Assembly: GCF_000024345.1 (NCBI RefSeq)
Contig: NC_013729.1
Coordinates: 6,882,001-6,946,000 of the forward strand
DNA length: 64,000 nt
Direction of reading: 5' to 3'
DNA from: Kribbella flavida DSM 17836
Lineage (GTDB): Bacteria > Actinomycetota > Actinomycetes > Propionibacteriales > Kribbellaceae
Below are positions 18,149-26,636 of this stretch, in pieces (the first letter of the stretch is position 1; each line of letters opens with the position of its first letter). The position numbers were made by a program, and so were the translations under genes. The notes under the pieces were generated by a model that saw only the letters and a list, made by a program, of their open reading frames with translations, ran no database searches and was not told the origin of the DNA.

Positions 18149-19390
18149 GTGACTGACCACCTTCGAGACCGAATCGTTTCTCGCCGCCCCGGGCTCCCGG
18201 CGCAGCGCCGAAAGCACCGGCACCACCATCACGACGGCCAGCAGGACGCAGGCCGCGCCCGAGGCCAGGAACGTCCCGCGCGGGCCGAGCAGGGCTCCGG
18301 CGGCACCGCCGAGCAGCAACGCCACCAGGCTGCAGGCCCGGGTGGAACCGGCCAGGGCAGCGATCACCCGGCCGCGCAGTGCCTCCGGCGTACGGGTCAC
18401 GACGAGGGTGCTGGTGCCGGTGTTCAGCACGCCCGCGGCGAAGCCCATCCCGACCGCGCCCAAAGCCACCAGGACCAGGATCTGGGTGAGCCCCATGAGC
18501 AGGGCGGCCGCACCGATGAGCGCCGTCCCGGCGACCACTGCCAGGGCGCGGGCTCGGTCCGCCCCGAGGCGGCCCGTGCACCAGGCACCGGCGACGGCGC
18601 CGACCCCCTGACCCGCCCCAATCAGGCCGTACCCGACCGGACCGAGCCCCAGGTCGCCGGTGAGCAGGTAGACCTCCACCACGTTCAGCGCCTCCGCCGC
18701 GAGGATGAACAGCCACAGCCCCGGCACCAGCACCCGGAGCAACTGGTCACCGAGCAGACTCCGCACACCCGCCAGAGCTCCTCCGGCGTACGCCGGTCCG
18801 CCCGGATCCGGGCGCCGCCTGGTCCGCACCAACCAGGCGACGACGGCCAGACCGAGGAAGGTGGCGGCGTTGACCAGCAGCGCACCGGTGTCGCCCTGCC
18901 AGGCCACCAGCAATCCGCCCATCCCCGCGCCCGCGATGGTCGCGACCCCGGTCAGCGCTTGACTCGCACCGGTCGCCCGGCCGATCAGCTCCTCGCCGAC
19001 GATCCGGGGAATCAGCGCAGCCCAGGCCGGACCGGCCACCGCTTGCCCGACCTGCAGCACGCAGACCAGCGCCAGGGTGGCGGCCAGACCGTCCGCGAGG
19101 GCGAGCCCGGCACCGGCCGCCGCCTGCAGCAGCGAGGCCGAGACCAGGACCGTCCGCGAGTCGAGGGAGTCCACGATCCGCCCGGCGAACGGGACCATCA
19201 GGACCGTCGGCAGCGCGAAGGCCAGCAGGAGCCCGGTCATCGCGAACGAGCTGGGGCCGCTGTCGGCCGAGACCCGCAGGGTGAGCGCCACCAGCGCCAC
19301 CGCGTCCCCGGCGTACGAGAGGGCGCGGGCCGGCAGGACCAGCCGGACGTCAGGCCGGGACCACAGTGAACCGTGAAGTGGTTGCTTCAT
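18146..19390 (-). CDS. MFS transporter
   Basis: 414 aa with about twelve hydrophobic segments. The MFS loop motif between helices 2 and 3 is visible as PFAGRIVDSLDSRTVL. The central loop contains TRRRPDPGG. Sequence style resembles the MFS_3-type exporters often paired with ArsR regulators. The start ATG 19390 lies inside a dyad element and has no SD; TAACTT ends 7 nt upstream, so it appears leaderless and directly exposed to repressor binding. Divergent arsR suggests substrate-responsive control. The substrate is unknown. Confidence 0.88.
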   Translation of the reverse strand: MKQPLHGSLWSRPDVRLVLPARALSYAGDAVALVALTLRVSADSGPSSFAMTGLLLAFALPTVLMVPFAGRIVDSLDSRTVLVSASLLQAAAGAGLALADGLAATLALVCVLQVGQAVAGPAWAALIPRIVGEELIGRATGASQALTGVATIAGAGMGGLLVAWQGDTGALLVNAATFLGLAVVAWLVRTRRRPDPGGPAYAGGALAGVRSLLGDQLLRVLVPGLWLFILAAEALNVVEVYLLTGDLGLGPVGYGLIGAGQGVGAVAGAWCTGRLGADRARALAVVAGTALIGAAALLMGLTQILVLVALGAVGMGFAAGVLNTGTSTLVVTRTPEALRGRVIAALAGSTRACSLVALLLGGAAGALLGPRGTFLASGAACVLLAVVMVVPVLSALRREPGAARNDSVSKVVSH

Positions 19391-19412
19391 AGTTATGAAG
19401 TTAATGCTTCAC
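19373..19412. promoter_or_regulatory. Putative ArsR operator (nested dyads)
   Basis: The core dyad CTTCAT-N4-ATGAAG (19385-19400) is flanked by a second inverted pair, GTGAAG at 19373-19378 and GCTTCAC at 19406-19412. It covers the MFS start codon and its -10 (19398-19403) and lies 23 bp from the arsR -10. Alternating TGAAG/CTTCA half-sites fit an ArsR-family dimer site. Confidence 0.65.
19398..19403 (-). promoter_or_regulatory. -10 element TAACTT for MFS gene
   Basis: TAACTT on the minus strand lies 7 nt before ATG 19390, inside the dyad operator. Confidence 0.45.
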
Positions 19413-19434
19413 ATCAGTGACCGTCAACAGGGGC

Positions 19435-19440
19435 TACGCT
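19435..19440 (+). promoter_or_regulatory. -10 element TACGCT, leaderless arsR
   Basis: TACGCT is followed by 6 nt (AGGCCC) and GTG 19447. Confidence 0.5.
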
Positions 19441-19446
19441 AGGCCC

Positions 19447-20019
19447 GTGGCGGCGAAGAAGAAGCGGGTCGTACTCACCGATCCGCGCGCGATCCGGGCG
19501 CTGGCCCACCCGGCGCGGCAACGCATCATCGAGGAGCTCTACAGCGGCCGGGTGCTGACCGCGACCGAGTGCGCCGAGCTGGCCGGACTCACGCCGTCCG
19601 CGACCAGTTACCACCTCCGGGCGCTGTCGCGCTGGGGCGTCATCGAACGCGCCGACACCTCCGCCGACGGCCGGGAGCGGCCCTGGCGGGCGCCGGCCAA
19701 GAGCCTGGTCATCTCGTCGCAGCCGACCGTCGCCGGCCGGCTGGCCCGCCGGGCGATGGTCCGGACCGGGGTGAACCGGCTGCTCGAGCAGTTCGACGAG
19801 CTGCCCGACGACGACCCGTGGGACGACCTGGCCCAGCTCAGCCGGGGCAGCTTCTGGCTCACCCGGGCCGAGACCGAGCAACTCGGCAAAGACCTGACGG
19901 CTCTGCTCGACCGGTACCGGCACGGCCGCTCACAGACCGACCACCCGGCCGACGCCCGCCAGGTCGGCACCCTGCTGGCCGTCGTCCCGCTCGGCAAGCC
20001 GCCGGCCGACGCGGGTTAG
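19447..20019 (+). CDS. ArsR-family winged-helix transcriptional regulator
   Basis: 190 aa. The winged helix is at about residues 10-80: DPRAIRALAHPARQRIIEELYSG, then TATECAELAGLTPSATSYHLRALSRWGVIERA. The Cys in ATECAEL is isolated and no CxC metal site is seen, so a metal ligand is not evident. The C-terminal half (RRAMVRTGVNRLLEQFDELPDDDPW...) is a helical dimer/effector region. GTG 19447 is chosen because of the leaderless -10; an upstream GTG in frame would place the start inside the operator. Divergent from the MFS gene and likely its repressor. Confidence 0.88.
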   Translation: MAAKKKRVVLTDPRAIRALAHPARQRIIEELYSGRVLTATECAELAGLTPSATSYHLRALSRWGVIERADTSADGRERPWRAPAKSLVISSQPTVAGRLARRAMVRTGVNRLLEQFDELPDDDPWDDLAQLSRGSFWLTRAETEQLGKDLTALLDRYRHGRSQTDHPADARQVGTLLAVVPLGKPPADAG

Positions 20020-20023
20020 GCGG

Positions 20024-21313
20024 TCAGCGGACCCGGATGACCAGGCTGGGGGTCGCGGTGCCGTAGACCGGCGTGCCCTGGTACGTCGTACCGGGGACCA
20101 GGAAGCGGTAGGCGAACGTGCCCGGACGGGTGGCCCGGAAGCTGATCTCGGCCCGTCCGTTGCGCATCGGGGTACCGCGCACGTTGCCCCAGGCCCGCCC
20201 GTTCCAGAACTGCAGCATCGCCGTGCTGTTCACCACCGGCCGGACCACCACCACCGCCTTCACCACGGCGTTGCGGTTGTGCACGTTGCCGCCCGCGTAG
20301 CCCGCACCCTGGATCAGCAGCCTGGTCCGGGTCAGGAACGCCTTGCTGCTCGACGCGCTGGACAACGCCCCGACCCGGCTGTTCAGCGGTACGTACGCCC
20401 GGTACGAGCGGGTGGCGCCGGTGTTCACCCGGACCTGGAAGTGTCCGCCCGGCTGGGTGGTGGACCGGCCGGCCTGGACCCAGGGACCGCCCGGGCGGTT
20501 CTGCGCCAGCATCACGACCGGCAACCCGGCCGACGTCGTCTGTTGCAGCGAGCAACGAGCTCCGCCGCAGCTGACCTCCTGCTGGATCGTCCGGCCACGG
20601 ATCAGCATCTGCTTGCCGAACGTCCACAGCGTCGGCACGGCCACCGAGGTCGCGCTGGTCCGGCCGGCGATCTCGGCCCCGGTCAGCGAGGCCCACTCGT
20701 TGCGGGCGCGGAGCTGGAAGTAGTACGGCGGCCGGACGTTCTTCAGCACCAGCCGGGTCTTCGTGGTGGCCGCGCCGACCGGCCGGAACGGCTGCCCGTT
20801 GCTGCCGATCACCGGCGTGTACGACTGGCTGCCGGCCGGCAGGTCGAGCGGGTCGCCCGGGGTGAAGTCCTGCGCCGGCGGCGGCACCCGCCAGGTCACC
20901 ACCACGTTGCGGCCCTGCGGCGTCGCGACCGCCTCAGCCGGCCGCAGCGGGCCGTCGGTGTCGAACATCGGCGACCGGGCCGGCTTGCTGGTCACCCCGC
21001 CCTGCGACGTACCGATCGCGACGGCGACCCGGTAGTTGCCGTCGGCCGGGAACGCCGAGGTGGGGATCGCCCAGGAGTTCTGCGCGTCGGCCGGCAGGTA
21101 CTTCACGTACGACGGGCTGGTGGACACCACGCCCTCGATCGAGATCCGGTTCGGCGCGTTGTCGTCGGTCCAGCTGACCTGGACCGCGCTGCGCGACTCG
21201 TCCCAGCCGACCGTCACCCCGGTCGGCACCGGGTCCGACGTGCACGCCGTCAGCGCCGTCACGGCGAGCAACAGGCCGGTCACGACGGCAAGCGGCGACC
21301 GTACCCCGCTCAT
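20024..21313 (-). CDS. Lipoprotein with fibronectin-III-like domains
   Basis: 429 aa. The signal peptide ends in a lipobox (VTALTAC, Cys24), so the mature protein should be lipid-anchored outside the membrane. Two Fn3-like beta domains follow (about 30-125 with VQVSWTDDNAPNRISI; 125-225 with VVVTWRVPPP and YYFQLRARNEWAS). The C-terminal about 180 residues are Arg/Thr-rich beta modules, including a disulfide-capable pair (VSCGGARCSL) and YRAYVPLNSR and FAYRFLVPGTTYQG repeats that look like cell-envelope domains. Function unknown; binding of wall or polymer is a guess. It ends 4 bp after the convergent arsR. Confidence 0.82.
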   Translation of the reverse strand: MSGVRSPLAVVTGLLLAVTALTACTSDPVPTGVTVGWDESRSAVQVSWTDDNAPNRISIEGVVSTSPSYVKYLPADAQNSWAIPTSAFPADGNYRVAVAIGTSQGGVTSKPARSPMFDTDGPLRPAEAVATPQGRNVVVTWRVPPPAQDFTPGDPLDLPAGSQSYTPVIGSNGQPFRPVGAATTKTRLVLKNVRPPYYFQLRARNEWASLTGAEIAGRTSATSVAVPTLWTFGKQMLIRGRTIQQEVSCGGARCSLQQTTSAGLPVVMLAQNRPGGPWVQAGRSTTQPGGHFQVRVNTGATRSYRAYVPLNSRVGALSSASSSKAFLTRTRLLIQGAGYAGGNVHNRNAVVKAVVVVRPVVNSTAMLQFWNGRAWGNVRGTPMRNGRAEISFRATRPGTFAYRFLVPGTTYQGTPVYGTATPSLVIRVR

Positions 21314-21399
21314 CGCACCTCACCTGCCTCGCGGACAACCTGAACCGCGTTGACCATACATAGTTGACACCCCGGGCTGCCTAGCAGGAGGGCCGAATC

Positions 21400-21801
21400 G
21401 TGATACTCCCCACCCGGATCTGCCGCGCCCGCTTCGCCGCCGCCGACCGCGCCGTGCTCGCCACCACCGGCTCCGACCTGCGCCCGCACCTCGTCCCGGT
21501 CACCTTCACCCTGACCGACGACGTGGTGGTCGTCGCCGTCGACCACAAGCCGAAAACGACCCGCAACCTTCGCCGCCTCCGCAACCTCACCGAAAACCCG
21601 AAAGCCACCCTGCTCGTCGACCACTACTCCCCCGACTGGACCCACCTGTGGTGGATCCGAGCCGACTGCACAGCCGCCGTCGTACCGACGCACCCGACCG
21701 ACGGCCTGGCCGCGAAGTACCCCCAGTACGCCGAGACCTCACCAGCCGGCCCGTTCATCGTCGCCCACGTCGACCACTGGACCGGCTGGTCCGCGAGCTA
21801 G
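21400..21801 (+). CDS. PPOX-class F420-dependent oxidoreductase (TIGR03668-like)
   Basis: 133 aa. A split beta-barrel flavin/F420-binding protein. Recognisable segments are RFAAADRAVLATTGSDLRPHLVPVTFTL, the basic stretch HKPKTTRNLRRLRNL expected to contact cofactor phosphates, and LLVDHYSPDWTHLWWIRAD. Members of this subgroup use F420 rather than FMN; the substrate is unknown. GTG start at 21400 with AGGAGG-type SD 8 nt upstream. A metalloprotease associated with F420-producing genomes (46.8 kb) supports F420 being made by this organism. Confidence 0.87.
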   Translation: MILPTRICRARFAAADRAVLATTGSDLRPHLVPVTFTLTDDVVVVAVDHKPKTTRNLRRLRNLTENPKATLLVDHYSPDWTHLWWIRADCTAAVVPTHPTDGLAAKYPQYAETSPAGPFIVAHVDHWTGWSAS

Positions 21802-21927
21802 CTGGTCGCGAGTCTCCGGCGTCTCAGGAAGCGCGACGAAACCGAAGGGTGCTGTCCGCGCGTCTTGTTGCAGTCGAGGAGGTGGGGTGACACTCGGTCC
21901 AAGCACTCCAACCGGGGGGGGATCGCG

Positions 21928-22488
21928 ATGGCCTTCATCCGTACTGCCGAGGACGGCGAGTTCTTCGAGCACAACCGCGCGCCGGCGGGGCACGTGCCGA
22001 ACTTCGTGCGGACGTTCGCGGCGCGGCCTGCCGTGTACGACGCGTGGAAGCAGCTCAACGGGGCGATCAAGACGTCCATGGACCTGCGGCGGTACGAGCT
22101 CGCCACGCTGGCGGCGGCGACGGCGTTGAGATCCAGCTACTGCAGCCTGGCGCACGGGCAGGCGCTCGCGGAGCAGTTCTTCACCGCTGACGAGGTCGCC
22201 GGCCTGGTGGTCGGCGAGCCGGCTGATCCGGTCGACCAGGCCGTGATGGCCTTCGCGCGGAAGGTCGCGGTGAGCGCCGACCGCATCACGCAGGCAGACG
22301 TCGATCGCCTGCTGGCGCTGGGACTGTCCGACGAGGACGTGCTCGACGTCGCGCTCGCGGCGGCCGCGCGGTGCTTCTTCAGCAAGACGCTCGACGCGAC
22401 CGGCACCACCCCGGACGCCGCCTATCGCTCGCTCCCCCAGCAGCTTCGGGAAGCGCTCACTGTCGGGCGTGAGATCGAGCAGCCCTGA
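21928..22488 (+). CDS. Carboxymuconolactone decarboxylase/AhpD-like protein
   Basis: 186 aa, start ATG 21928 after a G-rich SD. All-helical AhpD-fold; the signature region is ALRSSYCSLAHGQAL (about residue 67-81). The usual peroxidase motif is Cys-X2-Cys with a His four residues on; here the first Cys is Ser, leaving one Cys and the His, so AhpD-type disulfide reduction is unlikely in its usual form. Such one-Cys members are widespread and uncharacterised. Convergent with coaX, stops one base apart. Confidence 0.85.
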   Translation: MAFIRTAEDGEFFEHNRAPAGHVPNFVRTFAARPAVYDAWKQLNGAIKTSMDLRRYELATLAAATALRSSYCSLAHGQALAEQFFTADEVAGLVVGEPADPVDQAVMAFARKVAVSADRITQADVDRLLALGLSDEDVLDVALAAAARCFFSKTLDATGTTPDAAYRSLPQQLREALTVGREIEQP

Positions 22489-22489
22489 G

Positions 22490-23254
22490 CTAGTGGTTGC
22501 GGGCGAACGCCTGGTGCAGCCCGAGCAAGGGCAGGAACGGCTCGTGGTGGGTGATCAGCGTCGACTCCGGCACGATCAGCGCGGCCAAGGCGCCGGTGGC
22601 GACCACCGGTACTGAGCCGGGAGCCAGCGACTGCTCGATGAGGATGCGGGTGACCAGGCCGTCGACCAGCGCGGTGAAGCCGAAGATGGCGCCGGACTGC
22701 AGGGCTTCGACGGTGTTCTTGGCGAGCGCGGCACGGGGGCGGACGAGTTCCACCCGGCGCAGTTGGGCGGCGGCTTCGCCGAGGGCGTCGGTCGCGGTCT
22801 CGATGCCCGGCGCGATGGCGCCGCCGACGAAGGCGCCGGCAGGGTTGACCAGATCGACCGTGGTCGCCGTACCGATGTCGACGACGACGCAGGGCGAGCC
22901 GTGGCGGTTGACCGCGGCGAGCGCGTTCGCGATCCGGTCGGTGCCGACCTCGCGGGGGTTGTCGACCAGCACGGGCAGGCCGGTCTTCACGCCCGGCTCG
23001 AGCACCACGCTCGGCAGGTCGGCGTAGTAGCGCGCGACCACGTCGCGCAGTTCGTGCAGGACGTGCGGAACGGCCGAGCAGACCGCGATGCCGGCGACCG
23101 GCGCCTCGCCGGCCAGCAGGCCGCCGAGCAGCACCGCCCACTCGTCCGCCGTACGGCGTGGGTCGGTGCCCACCCACCAGTGCCGCTTGACGGCGCCCTC
23201 GAAAACCAGGCCGACGAGGGTGCGGCTGTTCTCGACGGCGACGGCCAGCAGCAT
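22490..23254 (-). CDS. coaX: Type III pantothenate kinase-like protein (CoaX), degenerate N-terminal motif
   Basis: 254 aa, normal CoaX length. Pantothenate to 4'-phosphopantothenate is the first CoA step. The GTDRIANAL motif and the DIGTATTVDLV...GGAIAPG motif are intact. The N-terminal phosphate-binding motif, normally D-X-G-N-T at residues 6-10, reads A-V-E-N-S: the catalytic Asp6 is Ala and Gly8 is Glu. Mycobacterial CoaX keeps the Asp (DVRNT). The gene keeps its place in the NAD/CoA cluster, with ATG one base into the nadC stop. It may be inactive or regulatory, with a CoaA-type kinase elsewhere; this is inference. Confidence 0.85.
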   Translation of the reverse strand: MLLAVAVENSRTLVGLVFEGAVKRHWWVGTDPRRTADEWAVLLGGLLAGEAPVAGIAVCSAVPHVLHELRDVVARYYADLPSVVLEPGVKTGLPVLVDNPREVGTDRIANALAAVNRHGSPCVVVDIGTATTVDLVNPAGAFVGGAIAPGIETATDALGEAAAQLRRVELVRPRAALAKNTVEALQSGAIFGFTALVDGLVTRILIEQSLAPGSVPVVATGALAALIVPESTLITHHEPFLPLLGLHQAFARNH

Positions 23255-24111
23255 CAGGACGCGTCCTGCAGGTCCAGGGCGAGATCGAGGACCGGGGCGG
23301 AGTGCGTGAGCGCACCGACGGCGAGGAAGTCGACGCCGGTTTCGGCCACTTCCCGGGCGACCTCGAGGGTGAGTCCGCCGGAGGCCTCGAGCCGGGCCCG
23401 GCCCGCGATCTTCTCGACGGCTTCGCGCAGCTGCTCGACCGGCATGTTGTCCAGCAGGATCAGGTCCGCACCCGACTCCAGCGCGATCAGCGCGTCGTCG
23501 ACGGAGTCCACCTCGACCTCGACCGCGATCTCCGGGTACGCCTTGCGCACCAGCCGGAAGGCCTCCGCCACCCCGCCGGCCGCGATCACGTGGTTGTCCT
23601 TGATCAGCGCGGCGTCGGACAGCCCCATCCGGTGGTTCTGCCCGCCACCGCAGCGTACGGCGTACTTCTCCAGCGAGCGCAGCAGCGGCATCGTCTTGCG
23701 GGTGTCCCGGATGACCGCGCCGGTGCCCTCGACCGCGTCCACCCAGCGCCGGGTCAGCGTCGCGACGCCGGACAGGTGGCAGACCAGGTTGAGCATGGTG
23801 CGTTCGGCGGTGAGCAGCTTGCGGGTCTTGCCGCGCACGGTCAGCAGCACGTCGCCGGTCCTGACCGCGCTGCCGTCGGTGACGGAGTGCTCGATCTCGA
23901 CCTCGTCCGCACCCGCGACCAGCCGGATCACCAGTTCGGCGATCTGCAGGCCCGCGACCACGCCGTCCGCGCGAGCGACCAGCTCGGCGACCGAGATCTG
24001 CTGCTCGTCGACGGTGGCCGTCGTGGTGACGTCGACACCGCCGGCCAGGTCCTCCTCGATGGTGGCCCGGACCAGGTCCTCGACCCACCGCCTGTCGAGC
24101 GTGTCATCCAT
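23254..24111 (-). CDS. nadC: Nicotinate-nucleotide pyrophosphorylase (carboxylating) NadC
   Basis: 285 aa. Quinolinate phosphoribosyltransferase making NaMN from quinolinate and PRPP with loss of CO2. Conserved stretches: ERTMLNLVCHLSGVATLTRRWVD, DTRKTMPLLRSLEKYAVRCGGGQNHRMGLSD with the substrate-binding Arg/Lys/His set, IKDNHV, and the barrel end ASGGLTLEVAREVAETGVDFLAVGALTHS. It is 4 bp downstream of nadB and shares a base with coaX, so the three are co-translated. Confidence 0.96.
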   Translation of the reverse strand: MDDTLDRRWVEDLVRATIEEDLAGGVDVTTTATVDEQQISVAELVARADGVVAGLQIAELVIRLVAGADEVEIEHSVTDGSAVRTGDVLLTVRGKTRKLLTAERTMLNLVCHLSGVATLTRRWVDAVEGTGAVIRDTRKTMPLLRSLEKYAVRCGGGQNHRMGLSDAALIKDNHVIAAGGVAEAFRLVRKAYPEIAVEVEVDSVDDALIALESGADLILLDNMPVEQLREAVEKIAGRARLEASGGLTLEVAREVAETGVDFLAVGALTHSAPVLDLALDLQDAS

Positions 24112-24115
24112 GGCG

Positions 24116-25786
24116 CTACTTCCCCTCTGATGCTTCCTTCAGTGCCACGAAGGCCGTGGCCGGCCGGGCGGACCGGCCGTCCCCCGGCAACGTGAGGTCC
24201 AGATTGCCCGACCAGCGCGCGTCGTCGCGATCCGGGTGGTCCTCACGCCAGTGCGAGCCGCGGCTCTCCTCGCGCACGGTGGCGGCCGCGACCAGGGCCG
24301 ACGCGACCGTCGCCAGGTTGGTCGCCTCCCAGCTCGGCGTGCCGGGATCGGTCGCCGGCTGCTCGATCAGCTTGCCGAGCCGTTCGCCGGCGTCGGCCAG
24401 CCCGGCCGCGCTCCGGATCACCCCGGCGCCGACCGTCATCACCCGCTGCAGCTCCGGTACGACGTCCGCGTCGACCAGGCCGGGGACCCGGTGGTCCACG
24501 GCGAGCTCGCGCAGCGGCGGCAGTTCGGCGGCCAGCGAGTCGGTGATCCGGCGGGCGAAGACCAGCCCTTCCAGCAACGAGTTGGACGCCAGCCGGTTGG
24601 CCCCGTGCACGCCGGTGCAGGCGACCTCGCCACAGGCGTACAGGCCGGGCACCGAGGTCTGGCCGTGCAGGTCGGTCCAGACGCCGCCGGACGAGTAGTG
24701 ACAGGCCGGCGCGACCGGGATCAGCTCGCGGACCGGGTCGATGCCGTGCGACCGGCAGGACGCCAGGATGGTCGGGAAACGGACGCGCCACTTCTCGTCG
24801 CCGAAGTGCCGGGCGTCGAGCAGCACGTGATCTTTGCCGGTAGCAAGCATCTGGCGCATGATCGCCTTCGCCACCACGTCGCGCGGCGCCAGGTCGGCGA
24901 GCTCGTGCCGGCCCTGCATGAACCGGTTGCCCTCGTGGTCGACGAGGAACGCGCCCTCGCCACGGACCGCTTCGGACACCAACGGCTGCTGGCCTTTCGC
25001 GCTCTTGCCGAGCCACAGCACGGTCGGGTGGAACTGGACGAACTCCAGGTCCCGCACCTTCGCGCCGGCCCGCAGCGCGAGCGCCATCCCGTCGCCGGTG
25101 GACACGCTGGGGTTGGTGGTCGCGGCGTAGAGCTGGCCGAGGCCGCCGGAGGCGAGGATCACCGCGCGGCTGCGGATCGCGCCGACGCCGTCGAGCTGCC
25201 CCTCGCCCATCACGTGCAGGGTGACGCCGGCGACCGCGCCGTCCTCGGCCCGGAGCAGGTCGAGCACCAGCGCGTGCTCGATGATCCGGATGTCGTCGGC
25301 CCGGGTGACCGCCGCGACCAGCGCGCGTTCGATCTCCGCGCCGGTCGCGTCGCCGCCCGCGTGCGCGATCCGGTTGCGGTGGTGGCCGCCCTCGCGGGTG
25401 AGCGACAGGTCGCCGCCGGCCAGCGTGTCGAACCGGGCACCCAGAGCGATCAGGTCCCGGACGGCGTCCGGCCCTTCGGTCACCAGCGCCCGGACCGCCG
25501 CCGGGTCGGACAAGCCGGCTCCGGCCACCAGGGTGTCCTGCAGGTGCTCCTCCGGCGTGTCCTCCGGATCGAGCGCGGCCGCGATCCCGCCCTGCGCCCA
25601 CTGGGTCGATCCCGACGCGACGACGTCCTTGGTCACCACCAGCACGGAGCCGAACTCACGAGCCTTCAGCGCGGCCGTCAGCCCGGCGATGCCCGAACCG
25701 ATCACCACCACGTCGACGGTGTCGGTCCAGCCGGGTTCAGGCGCCGCCAGGCGCTGCGGTACCGGAGGCGCGGAATGCACAGTCAT
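24116..25786 (-). CDS. nadB: L-aspartate oxidase NadB
   Basis: 556 aa. FAD enzyme oxidising L-aspartate to iminoaspartate, the substrate for quinolinate synthase. N-terminal FAD motif VVVIGSGIAGLTAALKARE (about 25-43); active-site regions GGIAAALDPEDTPEEHLQDTLVAGAGL, REGGHHRNRIAHAGGDATG and SSGGVWTDLHGQTSVPGLYACGEVACTGVHGANRLASNSLLEGLVFARR. The last about 130 residues are the helical C-terminal domain. No SD: TACCGT lies 6 nt before ATG 25786, so nadB can start its own leaderless message inside the pan/nad cluster, just past the panC stop. nadA is not in the window. Confidence 0.96.
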   Translation of the reverse strand: MTVHSAPPVPQRLAAPEPGWTDTVDVVVIGSGIAGLTAALKAREFGSVLVVTKDVVASGSTQWAQGGIAAALDPEDTPEEHLQDTLVAGAGLSDPAAVRALVTEGPDAVRDLIALGARFDTLAGGDLSLTREGGHHRNRIAHAGGDATGAEIERALVAAVTRADDIRIIEHALVLDLLRAEDGAVAGVTLHVMGEGQLDGVGAIRSRAVILASGGLGQLYAATTNPSVSTGDGMALALRAGAKVRDLEFVQFHPTVLWLGKSAKGQQPLVSEAVRGEGAFLVDHEGNRFMQGRHELADLAPRDVVAKAIMRQMLATGKDHVLLDARHFGDEKWRVRFPTILASCRSHGIDPVRELIPVAPACHYSSGGVWTDLHGQTSVPGLYACGEVACTGVHGANRLASNSLLEGLVFARRITDSLAAELPPLRELAVDHRVPGLVDADVVPELQRVMTVGAGVIRSAAGLADAGERLGKLIEQPATDPGTPSWEATNLATVASALVAAATVREESRGSHWREDHPDRDDARWSGNLDLTLPGDGRSARPATAFVALKEASEGK

Positions 25787-25792
25787 CCCGCG

Positions 25793-25798
25793 ACGGTA
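25793..25798 (-). promoter_or_regulatory. -10 element TACCGT, leaderless nadB
   Basis: TACCGT on the minus strand is followed by 6 nt and ATG 25786, and lies 11 bp beyond the panC stop. An internal cluster promoter is likely. Confidence 0.5.
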
Positions 25799-25808
25799 TC
25801 AATGCTTG

Positions 25809-26636
25809 TCACCGCAAGGTGATGGAAATGTTGTCGATGAGACGGGTGGTGCCGACCCGGGCGGCGATCAGCATCCGGGCCTCGCCGGGGCCGATCACCG
25901 GGCCCAGATCGGGCGCCCGCAACGCCAGGTAGTCGATCTTCACCGAAGGTACGGCTTCCAGCTCGGCGTGGGCCGCGGCCAGCACCGCGTCGGGGCCGTG
26001 CATGCCCGCCTTCGCGCCCGCGGTGAGCGCGCGGTACAGCACCAGCGCCTCGTCCCGCTCGGTCTCGTCGAGGTAGCGGTTGCGCGACGACAGGGCCAGG
26101 CCGTCGGGCTCGCGCACCGTCGGCACCGGCACGATGTCGACGTCCCAGTCCAGGTCGCAGACCATCTCCCGGATCAGCGTGAGCTGCTGGTAGTCCTTCT
26201 CACCGAACAGCGCCAGGTCCGGCGAGGTCAGGTGCAGCATCTTCGCCACCACCGTCAGCACGCCGCCGAAGTGGCCCGGCCGGACCATGCCCTCCAGCTC
26301 GTCGGCCAGCGGGCCGGGGTGCACGGTGATCGACGGCTCGTTCGGGTAGAGCTCGTCGCGGGACGGGTTGAAGACCAGGTCGACGCCTTCGGTCTTGGCG
26401 ATCGCCAGGTCGCTGGCCAGCGTGCGCGGGTACCGGTCGAAGTCCTCGGTCGGCCCGAACTGCAAAGGGTTCACGAAGATCGTCAGCACCACGCTGCCGT
26501 CCGGTCCGACCCGTTCCCGGGCCTCCGCGAGCAGCGCCGCGTGCCCGTCGTGCAGCGCGCCCATCGTCATCACGACCGCCCGGGGGCGGACCGCCGCGGC
26601 CGCCCGCAGCTCGGCCTTCGTCTGGGTGAGTCTCAC
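25809..26636 (-). CDS. panC: Pantoate--beta-alanine ligase PanC
   Basis: 275 aa. ATP-dependent joining of pantoate and beta-alanine. Conserved motifs: VVMTMGALHDGHAALL (ATP-binding HIGH-like; usually MGALHxGH), FVNPLQFGPTEDFDRYPRTL (pantoate site), LFGEKDYQQLTLIREMV, and LALSSRNRYLDETER (KMSKS-like SSRN). Its GTG overlaps the stop of the DUF2520 gene (GTGA). panB, panD and panE are not in the window. Confidence 0.96.
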   Translation of the reverse strand: MRLTQTKAELRAAAAVRPRAVVMTMGALHDGHAALLAEARERVGPDGSVVLTIFVNPLQFGPTEDFDRYPRTLASDLAIAKTEGVDLVFNPSRDELYPNEPSITVHPGPLADELEGMVRPGHFGGVLTVVAKMLHLTSPDLALFGEKDYQQLTLIREMVCDLDWDVDIVPVPTVREPDGLALSSRNRYLDETERDEALVLYRALTAGAKAGMHGPDAVLAAAHAELEAVPSVKIDYLALRAPDLGPVIGPGEARMLIAARVGTTRLIDNISITLR

